A stretch of DNA of 64,000 nucleotides from Peteryoungia wuzhouensis. GTDB taxonomy: Bacteria > Pseudomonadota > Alphaproteobacteria > Rhizobiales > Rhizobiaceae. The stretch spans positions 310,001 to 374,000 of the forward strand of contig NZ_QJRY01000004.1 in NCBI RefSeq assembly GCF_003205195.1, given 5' to 3'. Below are positions 54,874 to 63,663 of the stretch, piece by piece (within the stretch, counting starts at the first letter, position 1; each line of letters starts with the position of its first letter). Both the position numbers and the translations under genes were made by a program. The notes beneath the pieces are model-generated. The model worked only from the letters and a program-made list of their open reading frames with translations. It was not told the DNA's origin and did not search any database.

Positions 54874-55341
54874 ATGCCGGAATTAATGAATGGCGAGTTC
54901 ACGGGGACGCACAGCAAATTGGACTTCTCCGTCATGGAGGATGCTGTCGGCTACCGGTTGAGGCGGGCGCAACTGGCGGTCTTCCAGCATTTCAACGAAG
55001 CCTTTTCTTCCAAGGGATTGCGGCCGACGGATTTTGCGGTGCTGTTGCTGCTGACCCGCAATGAGGGGGCAAAGCAGAGCGAAGTGGCCGAGGCGCTGGG
55101 CATCCAGCGGGCGAATTTCGTGGCGATCGTCGACGGTCTGGAGAACAAGGGCTTCATCGAACGGCGCAAGTCGGAAACCGATCGCCGCGTGCAGTCGCTG
55201 TATATGACGCCGGCCGGGGCCGACTATCTGCAGGAGCTGATGCCGATCTGGAACGATCACGAGCAATGGGTGCTCGACCAGCTCGGCGGCGTCGGTGAAC
55301 GCAACCATGTCAACCAGCTGCTCAGGCGCCTGTACGACTGA
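54874..55341 (+). CDS. MarR-family transcriptional regulator
   Basis: A 155-residue regulator. Winged-helix elements are LRPTDFAVLLLLTRNEGAKQSEVAEALGIQRANFVAIVDGLENKGFIERRKSETDRRVQSLYMT (shown as separate segments in the protein), with conserved DRR in the wing. MEDAVGYRLRRAQLAVFQ forms the N-terminal dimer helix. ATG 54874 is the start. The upstream GC-rich palindromes are probable autoregulatory sites, and a matching copy upstream of the ATP-grasp gene suggests a second target. Confidence 0.9.
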   Translation: MPELMNGEFTGTHSKLDFSVMEDAVGYRLRRAQLAVFQHFNEAFSSKGLRPTDFAVLLLLTRNEGAKQSEVAEALGIQRANFVAIVDGLENKGFIERRKSETDRRVQSLYMTPAGADYLQELMPIWNDHEQWVLDQLGGVGERNHVNQLLRRLYD

Positions 55342-55360
55342 GCCACCGGGATCCGTCCGA

Positions 55361-55810
55361 TCACAGCCGGCAGCGCAACAGGGCCTCGTCAACCAGGAGA
55401 TTGGCGATCTTCATGCGTGTGGTCGCCTGATCGCGGAAATCCGGGTGAATGCGGTCGGGGTGATTGAGCCGTGCAAAGGCACGGCGCCTTTCCTGCAGCG
55501 TTTCTCGGTCGTCACTGGGCGTGATCTTTAGGTCGGCGGCGATGTCCTCGATCGACAGGCGGTCCAGCCAATCCGGTTTTTCCGGTTTCAGTGGCGCCTG
55601 CGGCGCAGGCTCGTCGTCCCCCATCAGGAAGAGATAGGCCTCGCGCCGACGGTCATCATCCTCAGGTGTCGCCGACACGCGTTCGGGCGCAAAACTCGCG
55701 CCGAGGCCGTCGATGCGAAATCGCGGCTCGACGGTTTCCACGTCTTCCTGCGTCTCTTCCTCGGCAAGCCGGTCGACGACGGACTGGAACAGGGATTTGC
55801 CAAACAGCAT
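55361..55810 (-). CDS. J-domain-like protein (degenerate DnaJ family)
   Basis: A 149-residue protein. A variable acidic N-terminal part (1-80) is followed by SIEDIAADLKITPSDDRETLQERRRAFARLNHPDRIHPDF, with the J-domain HPD tripeptide at 117-119, then ATTRMKIANLLVDEAL. This resembles helices II-III of a J domain with a shortened helix I region. It would work with DnaK (inference). It lies 160 bp downstream of the transglutaminase gene in the same orientation. Confidence 0.7.
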   Translation of the reverse strand: MLFGKSLFQSVVDRLAEEETQEDVETVEPRFRIDGLGASFAPERVSATPEDDDRRREAYLFLMGDDEPAPQAPLKPEKPDWLDRLSIEDIAADLKITPSDDRETLQERRRAFARLNHPDRIHPDFRDQATTRMKIANLLVDEALLRCRL

Positions 55811-55970
55811 CGGTGGCCTTTGTCACGCAGCCGGCAGTGTCGGGCGCGGCGTTGGGGTTCAGCCTGTCACTGAACCATACCGGGATGGCGCCGGGCTTGC
55901 GCGCCGGCACGCATGACACATTTGCGCCAACCGTGAACGGTGCGTGCGGTCGATGCGGCTGTCCTTCGGC

Positions 55971-56795
55971 TCAGCTCTGCGACTGGCTCTGGCTTTGCGA
56001 GCTGTCTTCGACCACGACCTTGACGGCGAGATCTTCGGCGGCGACCCCCATGCGAAGCCCGGAGACGGGGGCGGCATCGGTGTAGCTGAGGCCTGTTGCG
56101 ATGCGGACATAACGGGTGTCCGGGCAATGATTGTTGGCGGCGTCGAAGCCGACCCAGCCGAGGCCGGGCAGATGAACTTCCGCCCAGGCATGGGTCGCCG
56201 TCTGCTCGATCCGGTCGTCCATCATCAGATAACCAGAGACATAACGGGCCGGCAGGTTCATCAGCCGGGCGGCGGCGATGAAGACATGGGCGTGGTCCTG
56301 GCAGACGCCGCGGCCTGCCTCGAGTGCCTGTTCGGCTGTCGTCTCGGTGCCGGTGGTGCCGGTCTCATAGGCGACGGCGGCATGCAGCTTGCCCATCAGG
56401 TCATGCATCTTGGCCAGTTCGTTGTCGCCCGACAGGCTGCGCATCAGTTCGCGGGTCAGCTTGCCGGGCTTGGTCAGCGGCGTGTCGCGCAGGTAGAGCC
56501 AGAGCGGAACGTAACCCAGATGCGGCCCAAAGACCCCGGCGCGGTCTTGCGTGTCGACCTCGCCGCTGGCGACGATATGCACGCTGCGGCTCGGCCCTTC
56601 GGTGGAGACGAGATGGGTGTGGTTGCCGAACTGGTCGTTGAAGCCCGCCTCCACCTTGGCGCCGTCGACGGCGATGTTCCAGGCGGTCACGGTCTGGCCC
56701 GGGCTGCTGCAGGGCGTCAGCCGCAGGCGCTGCAGCGAATACTGCACCGGGTCGTCATAACGATACTCGGTGGTGTGGGTGATGCGCAAACGCAT
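55971..56795 (-). CDS. Transglutaminase-like cysteine peptidase family protein
   Basis: A 274-residue protein. An N-terminal domain (MRLRITHTTEYRYDDPVQYSLQRLRLTP) is followed by the transglutaminase core, with catalytic Cys in GRGVCQDHAHVFIAAARL, His in THAWAEVHLPGLGWVGFD, and the Asp in the latter segment. ATG 56795 has AGGA at proper spacing; an ATG 9 bases upstream is an alternative. It follows the alpha-E gene by 15 bp and is part of the ATP-grasp/alpha-E/transglutaminase cluster. Confidence 0.93.
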   Translation of the reverse strand: MRLRITHTTEYRYDDPVQYSLQRLRLTPCSSPGQTVTAWNIAVDGAKVEAGFNDQFGNHTHLVSTEGPSRSVHIVASGEVDTQDRAGVFGPHLGYVPLWLYLRDTPLTKPGKLTRELMRSLSGDNELAKMHDLMGKLHAAVAYETGTTGTETTAEQALEAGRGVCQDHAHVFIAAARLMNLPARYVSGYLMMDDRIEQTATHAWAEVHLPGLGWVGFDAANNHCPDTRYVRIATGLSYTDAAPVSGLRMGVAAEDLAVKVVVEDSSQSQSQSQS

Positions 56796-56810
56796 GGGAT
56801 CCATTCCTGC

Positions 56811-57758
56811 TCAGCTGTAGAACCGGTAACCCTCGGTGATCTCATTGCCCAGCTTGTTGTTGCTGGCGATGAAACCGTCGAGGAATTCGTGCAGTCCCTG
56901 GTCCATGATCGTGCCGATGGTGGTCGACTTCAGTGTCTTGACGACAGCGTCGGCCGTCTCATGGGCCGGCAGCCTGTGGTCGTAGTCCTTGGCGAGATAG
57001 CCGAGGTTGGAGGTGATCTTCTCGTAACAATAGGCAAGCGAACGGGGCATCTGACCGTTGAGGATCAGGAAGTCGGCGATGTTCGCGGCCTTGTATTCCC
57101 CGTCATAGACCCAGCGATAGGAGCGATGGGCCGAGACCGAACGCAAAATCGATTCCCACTGCATGTTGTCGAGTGAGGAGCCGACATGGTTGATGGCCGG
57201 CAGAAGCACGTAATATTTCACGTCGAGGATGCGGCTGGTGTTGTCGGCGCGTTCGATGAAGGTGCCGATCCGGGCGAAGTTGTAGATCTCGTTTCTGAGC
57301 ATCGAGCCGTGGAAGGCACCACGGATCAGGCCGGCGCGGCGTTTCACCGTGTCGATGACTTCCGGAAGGTCGGCCGATTTCAGCTTGCGGGCGAGCATCT
57401 GCTTCAATTCGATCCAGCATTCGTTGGTGGCTTCCCAGGTTTCGCGGGTGAGCGCCGTGCGCACCATGCGGGCATTGTTGCGGCCGGCGTCGATGCAGGA
57501 CATGACACTCGACGGATTGGCCGGATCGCGCAGCAGGAAATCGATGGCGTCGGACGCCGTCACCTTGCCGTGGCGTTCGGCAAAGAGCGGGCGCACATCG
57601 GCGCTGTTCAGCACCGCATCCCAGTCGTCGTCCGAGGCGCCTGAGCGGGTGAGCGACATCCTCAGGCCCGCATCGACGAGGCGGGCAATGTTCTCGGCCC
57701 TTTCGATGTAGCGGAACATCCAAAAGAGGCCGTTGGCAGTTCTTCCGAGCATGACCAT
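56811..57758 (-). CDS. Alpha-E domain protein
   Basis: A 315-residue, almost entirely helical protein. It begins MLGRTANGLFWMFRYIERAENIARLVDAG after a two-residue start (MV), with conserved acidic residues throughout (ALTRETWEATNECW; FIERADNTSRILDVKYYVLLP). Alpha-E proteins always accompany circularly permuted ATP-grasp ligases and are thought to be their partner in a peptide or metabolite ligation system (Iyer and Aravind's amidoligase work). It is one base from the ATP-grasp stop. Confidence 0.92.
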   Translation of the reverse strand: MVMLGRTANGLFWMFRYIERAENIARLVDAGLRMSLTRSGASDDDWDAVLNSADVRPLFAERHGKVTASDAIDFLLRDPANPSSVMSCIDAGRNNARMVRTALTRETWEATNECWIELKQMLARKLKSADLPEVIDTVKRRAGLIRGAFHGSMLRNEIYNFARIGTFIERADNTSRILDVKYYVLLPAINHVGSSLDNMQWESILRSVSAHRSYRWVYDGEYKAANIADFLILNGQMPRSLAYCYEKITSNLGYLAKDYDHRLPAHETADAVVKTLKSTTIGTIMDQGLHEFLDGFIASNNKLGNEITEGYRFYS

Positions 57759-57759
57759 G

Positions 57760-59169
57760 TCAGTCCTCCAATACCCAGGTGTCCTTGGTGCCGCCGCCCT
57801 GGCTGGAATTGACCACGAGCGAACCCTGCTTCAGGGCCACGCGGGTCAGGCCGCCGGGGATGATCTGCACCTTGTCGGAGACGAGGACATAAGGACGGAG
57901 GTCGACGTGGCGGGGCGCGATGCCCTTGTTGACGAGGATCGGCACCGTCGACAGCGAGAGGGTCGGCTGGGCGATGTAGTTCGAGGGCCGCGCCTTCAGC
58001 TTTTCGGCGAAGTCGGCACGCTCTTTCTTCGAGGCAGTCGGGCCGACCAGCATGCCATAGCCGCCGGAGCCGTGGACTTCCTTGACCACCAGTTCTTCCA
58101 GATGCTCCAGCACGTATTTGAGGCTGTCGGCTTCCGAACAGCGCCAGGTCGGCACGTTCTCCAGAAGCGCCTTGCGGCCGGTATAGAATTCGACGATTTC
58201 CGGCATGTAGGAGTAGATCGCCTTGTCGTCCGAGATGCCGGTGCCGGGCGCATTGGCAATCGTGATGTTGCCGGCACGGTAGACATCCATGATGCCGGGC
58301 ACGCCGAGACAGCTGTCCGGTCGGAAGGTCAAGGGGTCGAGGAAGTCATCGTCGACGCGACGATACAGCACGTCGATCGCCTCGTAGCCGCGCGTAGTGC
58401 GCATCTTCACCTTGCCGTCGATGACGCGCAGGTCCGAGCCTTCGACCAGTTCGACGCCCATCATGTCGGCGAGGAAGGAGTGTTCGTAATAGGCGGAATT
58501 GTAGATGCCGGGGGTCAAGACCGCGACGCGCGGCTTGCCCTTGCAGCCGGGAGGCGCCAGAGAGGCGAGCGACTGGCGCAGCAGATAGGGATAGTCCTCG
58601 ACGCGCTGCACCTTGTTGAGCTGGAAGAGCTCGGGGAACATCTGCATCATGGTTTCCCGGTTCTCCAGCATATAGGAGACGCCGGAGGGCGTGCGGGCAT
58701 TGTCTTCCAGCACGTAGAACTGGTCCTCGCCGGTGCGCACGATGTCGGTGCCGACGATGTGGGTGTAGACGCCGCCCGGCGGGCGGAAGCCGAGCATCTC
58801 GGGCAGGAAAGCGACGTTCTTCTCGATCAGTTCGCGCGGGATGCGGCCGGCCTTGATGATTTCCTGCTTGTGATAGATGTCGTCGAGAAAGGCATTGAGG
58901 GCGAGCACGCGCTGTTCGATGCCGAGAGCGAGTTTTCGCCATTCGCGACCGGAAATGATGCGCGGGATGATGTCGAAGGGGATAAGCTTTTCCGAGGAGT
59001 CCTCATGGCCATAGACCGCAAAGGTGATGCCGGTCTTGCGGAAGATGTTCTCCGCGTCCCTGGACTTTGCCAGGAGCCTTGCGGGGTCCTGACTGGAGTA
59101 CCAGTCGTGGTAGTTCTGGTAGGGTGCACGCGGCGTGTTGTCCGCAGTAATCATTTCATCAAATGCCAA
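57760..59169 (-). CDS. Circularly permuted ATP-grasp protein (type 2)
   Basis: A 469-residue predicted ligase. It begins MAFDEMITADNTPRAPYQNYHDW from a TTG with a GGGGA ribosome site; an ATG at 59154 is an alternative. Motifs include ALNAFLDDIYHKQEIIKAG, VLEDNARTPSGVSYMLENRE, GSDLRVIDGKVKMRTTRGYEAIDVLYRRVDDDF and GSGGYGMLVGP. It is the first gene of the cluster (then alpha-E, then transglutaminase). It presumably forms an amide bond on an unknown substrate. Confidence 0.93.
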   Translation of the reverse strand: MAFDEMITADNTPRAPYQNYHDWYSSQDPARLLAKSRDAENIFRKTGITFAVYGHEDSSEKLIPFDIIPRIISGREWRKLALGIEQRVLALNAFLDDIYHKQEIIKAGRIPRELIEKNVAFLPEMLGFRPPGGVYTHIVGTDIVRTGEDQFYVLEDNARTPSGVSYMLENRETMMQMFPELFQLNKVQRVEDYPYLLRQSLASLAPPGCKGKPRVAVLTPGIYNSAYYEHSFLADMMGVELVEGSDLRVIDGKVKMRTTRGYEAIDVLYRRVDDDFLDPLTFRPDSCLGVPGIMDVYRAGNITIANAPGTGISDDKAIYSYMPEIVEFYTGRKALLENVPTWRCSEADSLKYVLEHLEELVVKEVHGSGGYGMLVGPTASKKERADFAEKLKARPSNYIAQPTLSLSTVPILVNKGIAPRHVDLRPYVLVSDKVQIIPGGLTRVALKQGSLVVNSSQGGGTKDTWVLED

Positions 59170-59559
59170 TGGCGCCGTCCCCTTTTTTTGTCATTTGAAT
59201 ACAACCATTTTGGCAATGCAAGCGGCCTCAGTGGCAGCAGGCGATTATTCTGAGAGGCGCATTTCCGCCTCGAATTTCGGCAAAAGCGCAATTTTTGCGC
59301 GATTTAGCGCTTGCGCTTGCCGAAGATGTACGGTGTTTGCCATTGAATTCGGCGAAGTGGCCGATCCCAGGGCCATGATGTCCGTTTCGCCTGCTTAAAA
59401 TTTAACCATCGATCTCCTGCGAAAATTTTTCGGCGGCACTGCCTCAGTGAAATTGATTGCGGTTTGCAGCAGAACTGTTTTGACCTTGGCACCATGCCGC
59501 ATTAACGAGCGAGCAAAGCAAACGGTCCGTTTGCCACTCCTAATCTTGCGGTGACTGCG
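59170..59559. other. Intergenic region between the ATP-grasp and EamA genes
   Basis: 390 bp, divergent. It holds the palindromes at 59286-59310 and AT-rich stretches (TTAAAATTTAACC near 59395; AAAATTTTTCGG near 59419). No gene is apparent. Confidence 0.5.
59286..59310. promoter_or_regulatory. Palindromes upstream of the ATP-grasp gene, matching the MarR promoter
   Basis: GCGCAATTTTTGCGC (59286-59300) is a perfect palindrome (arms GCGCAA/TTGCGC) and matches the MarR-promoter core at 14 of 15 bases. GCGATTTAGCGC (59299-59310) matches its partner at 11 of 12. It lies 117 bp before the ATP-grasp start and 250 bp before the EamA gene. Confidence 0.6.
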
Positions 59560-60444
59560 ATGACCCTTGCCCGTCTTGCCCCGATTCTGTTCGTCCTTCT
59601 CTGGTCGACGGGCTGGATCTCCGCGAAATACGGCGCGCATTTCGCCGATCCGCTGACCTTTCTCGTCGTGCGCTACGGGGTGGCGGTCGTGCTGTTCTTC
59701 ATCCTCTGTCGGGTGAGCGGGGTTTCCTGGCCGAAACATCGCAGCGGCTGGCTGCATGCGATCGTGTCGGGCATCTTCCTGCACGGGCTCTATCTCGGCA
59801 TGGTGTGGTGGGCGATCGGGCAGGGGGTTCCGGCGGCTCTGTCGGGCATCATTGCCGGTCTGCAGCCGCTGATGACCGGTGTTGCCGCCGCCGCTTTGAT
59901 CGGCGAGGATTTGAGCGTCACCCAGCGTATCGGCCTGTTCGTCGGTTTTGTCGGCATTGCCATTGCCGTGCTGCCGAATGTCGTCGTCATCGATGCGGAG
60001 ACGATCCCCGTCTATGCGGTGGCGATCAACGTGCTCGCCATGGCCTGCGTGACGGCAGGCACGATCTATCAGAAGCGCTATCTGAAGGAGGGGGATCTGC
60101 GGGCCGTTGCGACACTGCAATATGTCGGCGCGCTGCTGGTCACGGTGCCCGCTGCCTTCCTGCTGGAAGACATGCATGTGGACTGGAGTTTCGGCTTCTT
60201 TGCAACGCTTGCCTGGTCGGTGCTCGGCATCTCGATGGGGGCGATCGCGCTGCTGCTCTATCTGATCCGCAAGGGGGACGTGTCCAAGGCGGCTTCGCTG
60301 ATCTATCTCGTCCCGCCGCTGGCCGCCGTCGAGGCCGCGATTGCCTTTGGCGAACATCTGACAATCCCGATGATCGTCGGCACCTGCGTCGTCGTGCTCG
60401 GGGTCTATCTGACCAACCGCAAGCCGGCCGTGCCGCCCGTCTGA
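59560..60444 (+). CDS. EamA-family (DMT) transporter
   Basis: A 294-residue membrane protein with ten hydrophobic helices in two EamA repeats. The N-terminus is LARLAPILFVLLWSTGWISAKYG, with GVPAALSGIIAGLQPLMTGVAAAALIGE and the C-terminal GEHLTIPMIVGTCVVVLGVYLTNRK. The substrate is not predictable. A GTG nine bases upstream of ATG 59560 is possible. A bidirectional terminator follows. Confidence 0.9.
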   Translation: MTLARLAPILFVLLWSTGWISAKYGAHFADPLTFLVVRYGVAVVLFFILCRVSGVSWPKHRSGWLHAIVSGIFLHGLYLGMVWWAIGQGVPAALSGIIAGLQPLMTGVAAAALIGEDLSVTQRIGLFVGFVGIAIAVLPNVVVIDAETIPVYAVAINVLAMACVTAGTIYQKRYLKEGDLRAVATLQYVGALLVTVPAAFLLEDMHVDWSFGFFATLAWSVLGISMGAIALLLYLIRKGDVSKAASLIYLVPPLAAVEAAIAFGEHLTIPMIVGTCVVVLGVYLTNRKPAVPPV

Positions 60445-60487
60445 GCGTCCCGCCAGACACATGCACCATCCCTGATCCTGAAACGAA

Positions 60488-60513
60488 AATGGCGCGACCG
60501 AAGCCGCGCCATT
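60488..60513. terminator. Bidirectional intrinsic terminator
   Basis: AATGGCGCG pairs exactly with CGCGCCATT across an 8-base loop, between the convergent EamA and DEAD-box helicase genes. On the minus strand it is followed by a T-rich TTCGTTTC. Confidence 0.7.
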
Positions 60514-60538
60514 CTCTCAATGCTTTACGCTAAAAGCC

Positions 60539-61963
60539 TCAGGCTTCGCGACGGCGTCCGCCGGCAGTCCCGGAGCGGGCCGGGCGTGCCTGGCCATTGC
60601 CGCTGCGGTTCTGGCCGTTGCCATTGGCCGAGCGGTTCGCGCCATTGCCGTTGCCGCCGCCATTGCCACCCTTGCGGTGACCGGACTTGGCCGGACGGCC
60701 ATCCGCCTTGGCGCCGCCTTCGGACTTGCCGCGACCCTGGCCCTGGTGATTGCGGTTGTTGCCGCCAGCACCTGCACCACCGCCGCCGCCGCGACGCTGC
60801 GGACGTGCCGGGCGTGCGAGGTTTGCCGGCGGTTCGCCAGAGGCGACCGGGATCTCGATGCTCATCAGCTTTTCGATGTCGCGCAGCAGGCGACCTTCGT
60901 CGGGACCGCAGAAGGCGATCGCGATGCCGTCACGGCCAGCGCGGGCCGTACGGCCGATGCGGTGGACATAGGCGTCCGGAACTTCCGGCAGGTCGTAGTT
61001 GAAGACGTGGGAGACGGCCGGGATGTCGATGCCGCGGGCGGCAACGTCGGTGGCGATCAGCGTCTTGATCTCGCCGTCACGGAAACCCTTGAGGGCACGC
61101 TCGCGCTGGCCCTGGCTCTTGTTGCCGTGGATGGAGGCGACCGAGTAACCGGTGGCGTCGAGGTGCTTCATCAGCTTTTCCGCGCCATGCTTGGTGCGCA
61201 GGAAGACGATGGAGCGGCCATCCGGATTGTCGTTGAGGATCTTCTTGAGCATTTCCGTCTTGGCGTTCTGGCCGGCGACGAAATGCACGTGCTGTTCGAC
61301 CTTGTCTGCGGCCTTGCCCGGAGGCGTGACCGCGACCTTGATCGGGTCGGTCAGGAAGCTCGAAGCCAGATCGGCGATCGACGACGGCATGGTGGCCGAG
61401 AAGAGCAGGGTCTGGCGCTTCGGCGGGACCATCTTCGAGATCTTGCGCAGGTCATGGATGAAGCCGAGGTCCAGCATCTGGTCGGCTTCGTCGAGAACGA
61501 GGTAACGCACGGCGCGCAGCGAGATCGCGTTGCGGGCGATCAGGTCGAGCAGGCGGCCAGGGGTCGCGACGAGGATGTCGGTGCCCTTTTCGAGCTGCAG
61601 CTGCTGCTTGCCGATGGAGGCGCCACCGACGACCTGGTTGATCTTCAGCGGCAGGCGGCGCAGGTAGCTGCGCAGGTTGTCGCCGATCTGGTTCACCAGT
61701 TCGCGGGTCGGGGCGAGGATGAGAGCACGGGTGGTGCGGTTGTCAGGGCGCTTCTCATCCTTGAGAAGCATTTCGATCATCGGAAGGCCGAAAGCGGCTG
61801 TCTTGCCGGTGCCGGTCTGGGCAAGACCGATCAGGTCGCGGCCGCCGAGAACGACGGGGATGCCCTTTTCCTGGATGGGAGTGGGGGTCGCGAAACCAAG
61901 AGCAGTCAGGGTTGCGACGATATTCTCGGAGAGGCCAAGCTCAGCGAAAGTTGTCAAAGTCAT
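60539..61963 (-). CDS. rhlE: DEAD-box RNA helicase (RhlE-like)
   Basis: A 474-residue helicase. Motifs in order: TFAELGLSENIV (Q-motif region), AQTGTGKTAAF (I), PTRELVNQI (Ia), TPGRLLDL (Ib), DEADQMLDLGF (II), FSATMP (III), TDVAARGIDIP (V) and HRIGRTARAG (VI). The C-terminal tail of about 95 residues is Gly/Asn/Arg-rich (RRGGGGGAGAGGNNRN and onward), typical for RNA binding. ATG 61963 starts at the family N-terminus MTLTTFAEL. The gene lies upstream of the terminator at 60488. Confidence 0.93.
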   Translation of the reverse strand: MTLTTFAELGLSENIVATLTALGFATPTPIQEKGIPVVLGGRDLIGLAQTGTGKTAAFGLPMIEMLLKDEKRPDNRTTRALILAPTRELVNQIGDNLRSYLRRLPLKINQVVGGASIGKQQLQLEKGTDILVATPGRLLDLIARNAISLRAVRYLVLDEADQMLDLGFIHDLRKISKMVPPKRQTLLFSATMPSSIADLASSFLTDPIKVAVTPPGKAADKVEQHVHFVAGQNAKTEMLKKILNDNPDGRSIVFLRTKHGAEKLMKHLDATGYSVASIHGNKSQGQRERALKGFRDGEIKTLIATDVAARGIDIPAVSHVFNYDLPEVPDAYVHRIGRTARAGRDGIAIAFCGPDEGRLLRDIEKLMSIEIPVASGEPPANLARPARPQRRGGGGGAGAGGNNRNHQGQGRGKSEGGAKADGRPAKSGHRKGGNGGGNGNGANRSANGNGQNRSGNGQARPARSGTAGGRRREA

Positions 61964-62154
61964 ACCTTTCGGGGCGCCAAATGCACAAACCCCGGAACGC
62001 GTTCTTCGCGAGCCGGTTGGCATTGGCGTCAAGAACCCCGCGTGATTTGGGAACTTGTAAGTTGGAAAAAAGCTTTCCAAGCGCATCGGCGGAATGTCCG
62101 CCTTGATGTCATGCGCTTTATCCTTCGTCGCGTCTCAGATGTCGCTGGGCACGC

Positions 62155-63663
62155 TCACGCGGCGGCCGGAAGGTAAAAGCTGACCTGCAAATGGGCCTGT
62201 TCGCGACAGAAGTCAAGATTTCTTTTGCACTGCGAAAGGAAGGAGGTGGCAGACGCCTCCCGTCCGGGGGGCGGATTTGCTTCCCATTTCAGCCGTTTGA
62301 CGGGGTCTGCGGGGGGGGCGAAGCGCAATGTGACGCGCAGGCCCGAGATGTCGCCATTCTCGATTTTGACGTCGATGCCATAGACCTCGGCAATGTCGCT
62401 GACGATGGAAAGCCCGATGCCGGTGCCGGCGATGCGGGTATCCAGGCGCACGCCGCGCTCGGTCATGCGTTTTAAGTCCGCCTCGCCGACGCCAGGGCCG
62501 TCATCGGCGACAATCAGCGTCACGCCGGCCGGGGAGGCGCTGGCTTGGATATCGATCCGGCTCCTTGCCCATTTGACGGCGTTTTCGGTGATATTGCCAA
62601 TCAGTTCCTGCAGGTCGCTCGGATCGACGCTCAGGTTCAGCGCATCCGGAACGTCGATGGTCCAGGCCAGACGTTCACCGTCAGGCGTGCGTTTCAGCGT
62701 GCGCACGATCATCGCGACGCATGTTCCGAGATCGGCATCGGCGCTGCGCAGGCTGGCGGTGGCGGCAATCCGGCTGCGGGCGAGTTCGCGGTCGACATGG
62801 TTGCGCATGACGCCGGCCAGATGCGCGAGTTCGGCGCCGATCTCGGTCTCGCCGCGCTCCTTGAGCGTTTCTGCGTCATTGGCGAGCACGGTAAGCGGGG
62901 TCTTCAGGCCATGGGCAAGGTCGGACGAGCGGGCACGGGCGCGGGCAATCAGCGCGTCCTGGTCGTCGAGCAGGCGGTTCATCGCGTCGACCATCGGCTT
63001 CAACTCGCCGGGCAGGGGGCCGGTGAGACGGGTCGCCTTGCGGGCGCGGATGCGTTCCAGACCGTCTCCAATGGCAGAGAGCGGTTTCAGGCCAAAGGTG
63101 AGCTGCGCCAAGGAGGCGGCGACGAGAAAGGCGGCGAGGGCCAGAAGATAGGGCATGATGTCGGCGACAAAGGCCTGCCGCGCTTCGGTCACGGTGGCCG
63201 TGTCGATGGCAACGGCGAGGCGCAGCGGTCTTTCCCCATCCGGCGCCTTGGCGATGATCTTGCGCTCCTGCACGAGCAGGGTTTCGCCATCGGGGCCGAG
63301 CAGGTCGTAGCGGTGGACCGTGCCGGTCTCCTGCGGATCATCAGGCAGGGACAGCGTGTAGTCCCAGAGCGAGGACGAGCGCAGCTGGGTGCCACGCTTG
63401 TCGTCGGTCATCTGCCAGTAAAGGCCGCCATAGGGGGTGGAAAAGCGGATGTCGGTCGGGCGATCGGGCAGGCGGACCGTAGCGTTAGGGGCGAATTCGA
63501 TCTGGCCGGCGATGTTGTTGAGATGGTCGGTCAGTTCCTGGTCGAGACGGTGCTCGATGCTGCGGGTGAAGAGTTCGACGAAGACGAAGGCCGCGAGCGA
63601 CAGGGCCGCTGTGACGCTGAGCAGCGAGACGAGGACGAAGCGGGTGCGGATCGACTGGATCAC
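62155..63663 (-). CDS. Sensor histidine kinase (two-component), C-terminus altered
   Basis: A 502-residue kinase. There are two transmembrane helices (about 11-32 and 165-190), a periplasmic sensor region between, HAMP-like segment RKATRLTGPLPGELKPMV, HisKA with ARSSDLAHGLKTPLTVL, and the ATPase domain with NITENAVKWA, VADDGPGVGEADL and GTGIGLSIVSDIAEVYG. The catalytic domain ends LRVTLRFAPP; about 45 unusual residues follow. An eight-C tract at 62311-62318 lies exactly there, so a frameshift is suspected. It overlaps the response regulator by 4 bases. Confidence 0.9.
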   Translation of the reverse strand: MIQSIRTRFVLVSLLSVTAALSLAAFVFVELFTRSIEHRLDQELTDHLNNIAGQIEFAPNATVRLPDRPTDIRFSTPYGGLYWQMTDDKRGTQLRSSSLWDYTLSLPDDPQETGTVHRYDLLGPDGETLLVQERKIIAKAPDGERPLRLAVAIDTATVTEARQAFVADIMPYLLALAAFLVAASLAQLTFGLKPLSAIGDGLERIRARKATRLTGPLPGELKPMVDAMNRLLDDQDALIARARARSSDLAHGLKTPLTVLANDAETLKERGETEIGAELAHLAGVMRNHVDRELARSRIAATASLRSADADLGTCVAMIVRTLKRTPDGERLAWTIDVPDALNLSVDPSDLQELIGNITENAVKWARSRIDIQASASPAGVTLIVADDGPGVGEADLKRMTERGVRLDTRIAGTGIGLSIVSDIAEVYGIDVKIENGDISGLRVTLRFAPPADPVKRLKWEANPPPGREASATSFLSQCKRNLDFCREQAHLQVSFYLPAAA

